Below the pieces are notes generated by a model. That model had not been told where the DNA came from and made no database searches. It saw nothing but the letters and a program-made list of their open reading frames with translations. The position numbers and the translations under genes are program-made. Of a stretch of DNA of 64,000 nucleotides, positions 62,041 to 64,000 are shown one piece after another. The DNA lies in the NCBI GenBank assembly GCA_964247055.1, contig OZ176055.1, forward strand, positions 4,154,001 through 4,218,000, written 5' to 3'. The first letter of the stretch is position 1, and each line of letters opens with the position of its first letter. The DNA comes from Paragordius varius. Lineage: Eukaryota > Nematomorpha.

Positions 62041-64000
62041 ATTTATATTTTTATGTGCAGTCTCTTAATTATAATTAAAGGTTTTTGAAAAAATTTGTGA
62101 GTGAAAAGAGAGTAAACAGGTGTTGGAGTTCAGCCTAAATTACATTGCTTTCAACCCATACTTAAGCCAAAAGCAGCCGTCATAATCAGATTATCTATGA
62201 GTATCTTTATAGTGGGCCAGGGTAAAAAATGTAGTTCTTTAAACTATTGTATTTTTGAATAGAGTACTTCGCTGACTTTTATGAAACAAAATTAGAATTC
62301 ATGTTGCATATAAAGATAACTCAAAAAAACTTATTTTAGGCACTTGGCAATTTAATATTGGTATAAAATTTATGAATTATAATGGCTAAACTTTACAAAT
62401 AAATACATAATAAATACATAATTTTTGGGTTTTCAATAAACTTTGATATTTAATCGTCTAAAATGGCAGATTTTAAAAAATACATAAAACGTTAAAATTT
62501 TTTTATGTGGGTTAAAAGATGTAAAAAATTTTAAGAATCAGATTTGTCCAAAAATACTTAGTTTTTGTACACTTGCCTATTATGTGGCAAACCACATTTT
62601 TCTGTGTATATCTGATAAAAATCAGATGAGGTCTAATATTGATTTAAACACATCCGCTGATACGTTAATATTAATTATGGATAATTTATTCTTAATCTTA
62701 AATAAATTAATTATATTTTAACCGAAATAATTCACGTTTTATGCGCTTACAAAAAATCTAAGCCGCAAAAATTAAGGATAAATTATTTTACCTTTTTTGT
62801 ATTTTTTGAATAATTTTTTGGAGTTTCGGAAAACGATGTCTTTAAAATAGCCATTTTCATGGACATTATGACACTTCATTACTAGTTAGTTAAATTTTAA
62901 AATATATCATTCAAAACATATTCGATATTGGATCATTTTTAAACTTTGCATTATGTGACCTTTAAACTCACCATTGCACCTTTTTTACGCCAAACATTTA
63001 GTAAGCTTACGGGAATTAAAACTTGGACATTAAAATATGTTATAATTAATATATAAATATTTAGACTAGCAGTTAAAATTAAAATATCGGAAATCATGTT
63101 TTAATCATATTTCGTCTGAATTTCCGGCTTTAAACATTAAAATATTTTAACCTCGTTTAGAAAAATATAAAAAACCTCCAATAATTTGAATGATTTTAGA
63201 ACAATAAAGAAAGATACATTATTTCCCGGCAAAGATAAATTTGTTACTTTTGCCAGTAGCACTTTAAAATCACCCATATATTCTAATTCCTATAAAACAC
63301 TTCAAAACAGGTAATATTTTGAATACGCCTGACCATTTCCAGCTCACACAGAAAAATTTCAAATTTACCCTCATTTTAAGTCATCCTAACATTTCAATCA
63401 TCATGAAAATAGAGACCTGATTTTCTGGGCCAAGCAACATTATACTGATTAATTTTGGTCTCGATTTCGGTTTTACCTGTTTCTTAAAAATAATTTTTGG
63501 GTGATTCAAAGTATTTGTGGGTGAATTTGGTATGTTCATGTGTAAATTTGATTTAACGGATTTAAAGTATCTATGTAATTATAAAAATAAACAAATGATT
63601 ATAGATACTAAAAAAATTGACTTTGTCTCGCCAAAGTAACTTATTGATAAATATTTGGTATTTGTTAATCATATTTTCTATTTTTCTATTTAAATTACTT
63701 TTTTTTGGGTAAATGTCTTGTCATTAAATATTTCAAATAAAATACTAAAACACACTTGAAATATGAAAGCGAATATTTAATATCAACTATAAATTAACCC
63801 AGAAGCACATATTTTTAGGTTAATTAGAAATCAAGGATGAATTTAAAATTTAAGTTTTTTAAATAGCTTAGTGGCGAGTTTAATATGTTCCAGTATGGAC
63901 GTGAATGTTCCAGGTTTAACTATGCTCAAGGGTAAATTTAAGTAAATAATTATATAAGGTGACGTTAATCTCTGCAGTCATATAAAGCGTACGAGATAAA

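Larger units (their letters stand above)
59530..64000 (+). repeat. tandem array unit 3 (runs off the window)
   Basis: Third direct copy. It is still collinear with units 1 and 2 at the window end, where gtttaatatgttccagtatg matches about 53153 and 58591. The array may continue beyond the window. Confidence 0.85.

Overview
The window is AT-rich nuclear DNA of an animal or a close relative. Coding exons are small islands split by GT-AG introns, and the recognisable genes are eukaryotic: kinetochore NDC80, GPI-transamidase subunit GPAA1, a PP2C phosphatase of the PPM1L type, and a nephrin/irre-like immunoglobulin membrane protein. Mobile DNA is abundant: LINE fragments, a tRNA-derived SINE, a mariner, and hAT-like, TTAA-flanked and foldback elements. 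Three introns of NDC80 are only 25, 22 and 27 nt long. Such micro-introns are known from dicyemid mesozoans, but other introns in the same gene reach 880 nt, so the taxon is only a suggestion.

Layout: 1-1.9 kb AT-rich DNA with a short foldback element; 1.9-6.0 kb NDC80 (+), with a hAT-like MITE and a foldback element in its introns; 7.1-8.8 kb a decayed LINE (+) split by a SINE with an 11-bp target duplication; 9.1-10.4 kb an unrecognised Asn/Ser-rich protein (-); 11.1-18.9 kb a gene for five Ig domains, one FN3 domain and one membrane segment (-), whose 5' exons were not found; 22.7-23.6 kb a second LINE remnant; 25.9-28.7 kb a nested cluster of TTAA-flanked MITEs; 28.8-36.2 kb PPM1L-like phosphatase (+) with a possible long C-terminal extension; 37.2-38.1 kb a broken mariner (-); 39.3-40.0 kb a hairpin MITE holding another MITE; 40.1-47.3 kb GPAA1 (-), with a large foldback element in intron 3 and a LINE scrap in intron 1.

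From about 48.7 kb to the window end there is a direct tandem triplication with a period of about 5.4 kb. Each unit carries one two-exon gene (+) for a very lysine-rich protein, followed by a long noncoding spacer with a hAT-like MITE. Copies 2 and 3 differ almost only at synonymous sites, and tracts of complete identity between different pairs of copies show ongoing sequence exchange.

The most unusual item is the foldback family. Its inverted arms are arrays of 21-bp units that are open as heptad-repeat peptides (DQLELFK type) reading outward from the centre. Diverged copies keep the frame and the heptad pattern, and in the best copy the two arms carry the same order of unit variants in mirror image.

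The genes are unrelated housekeeping or surface-protein genes with no operon-like link. All exon models are hand-read from splice signals and phase, without transcript support.
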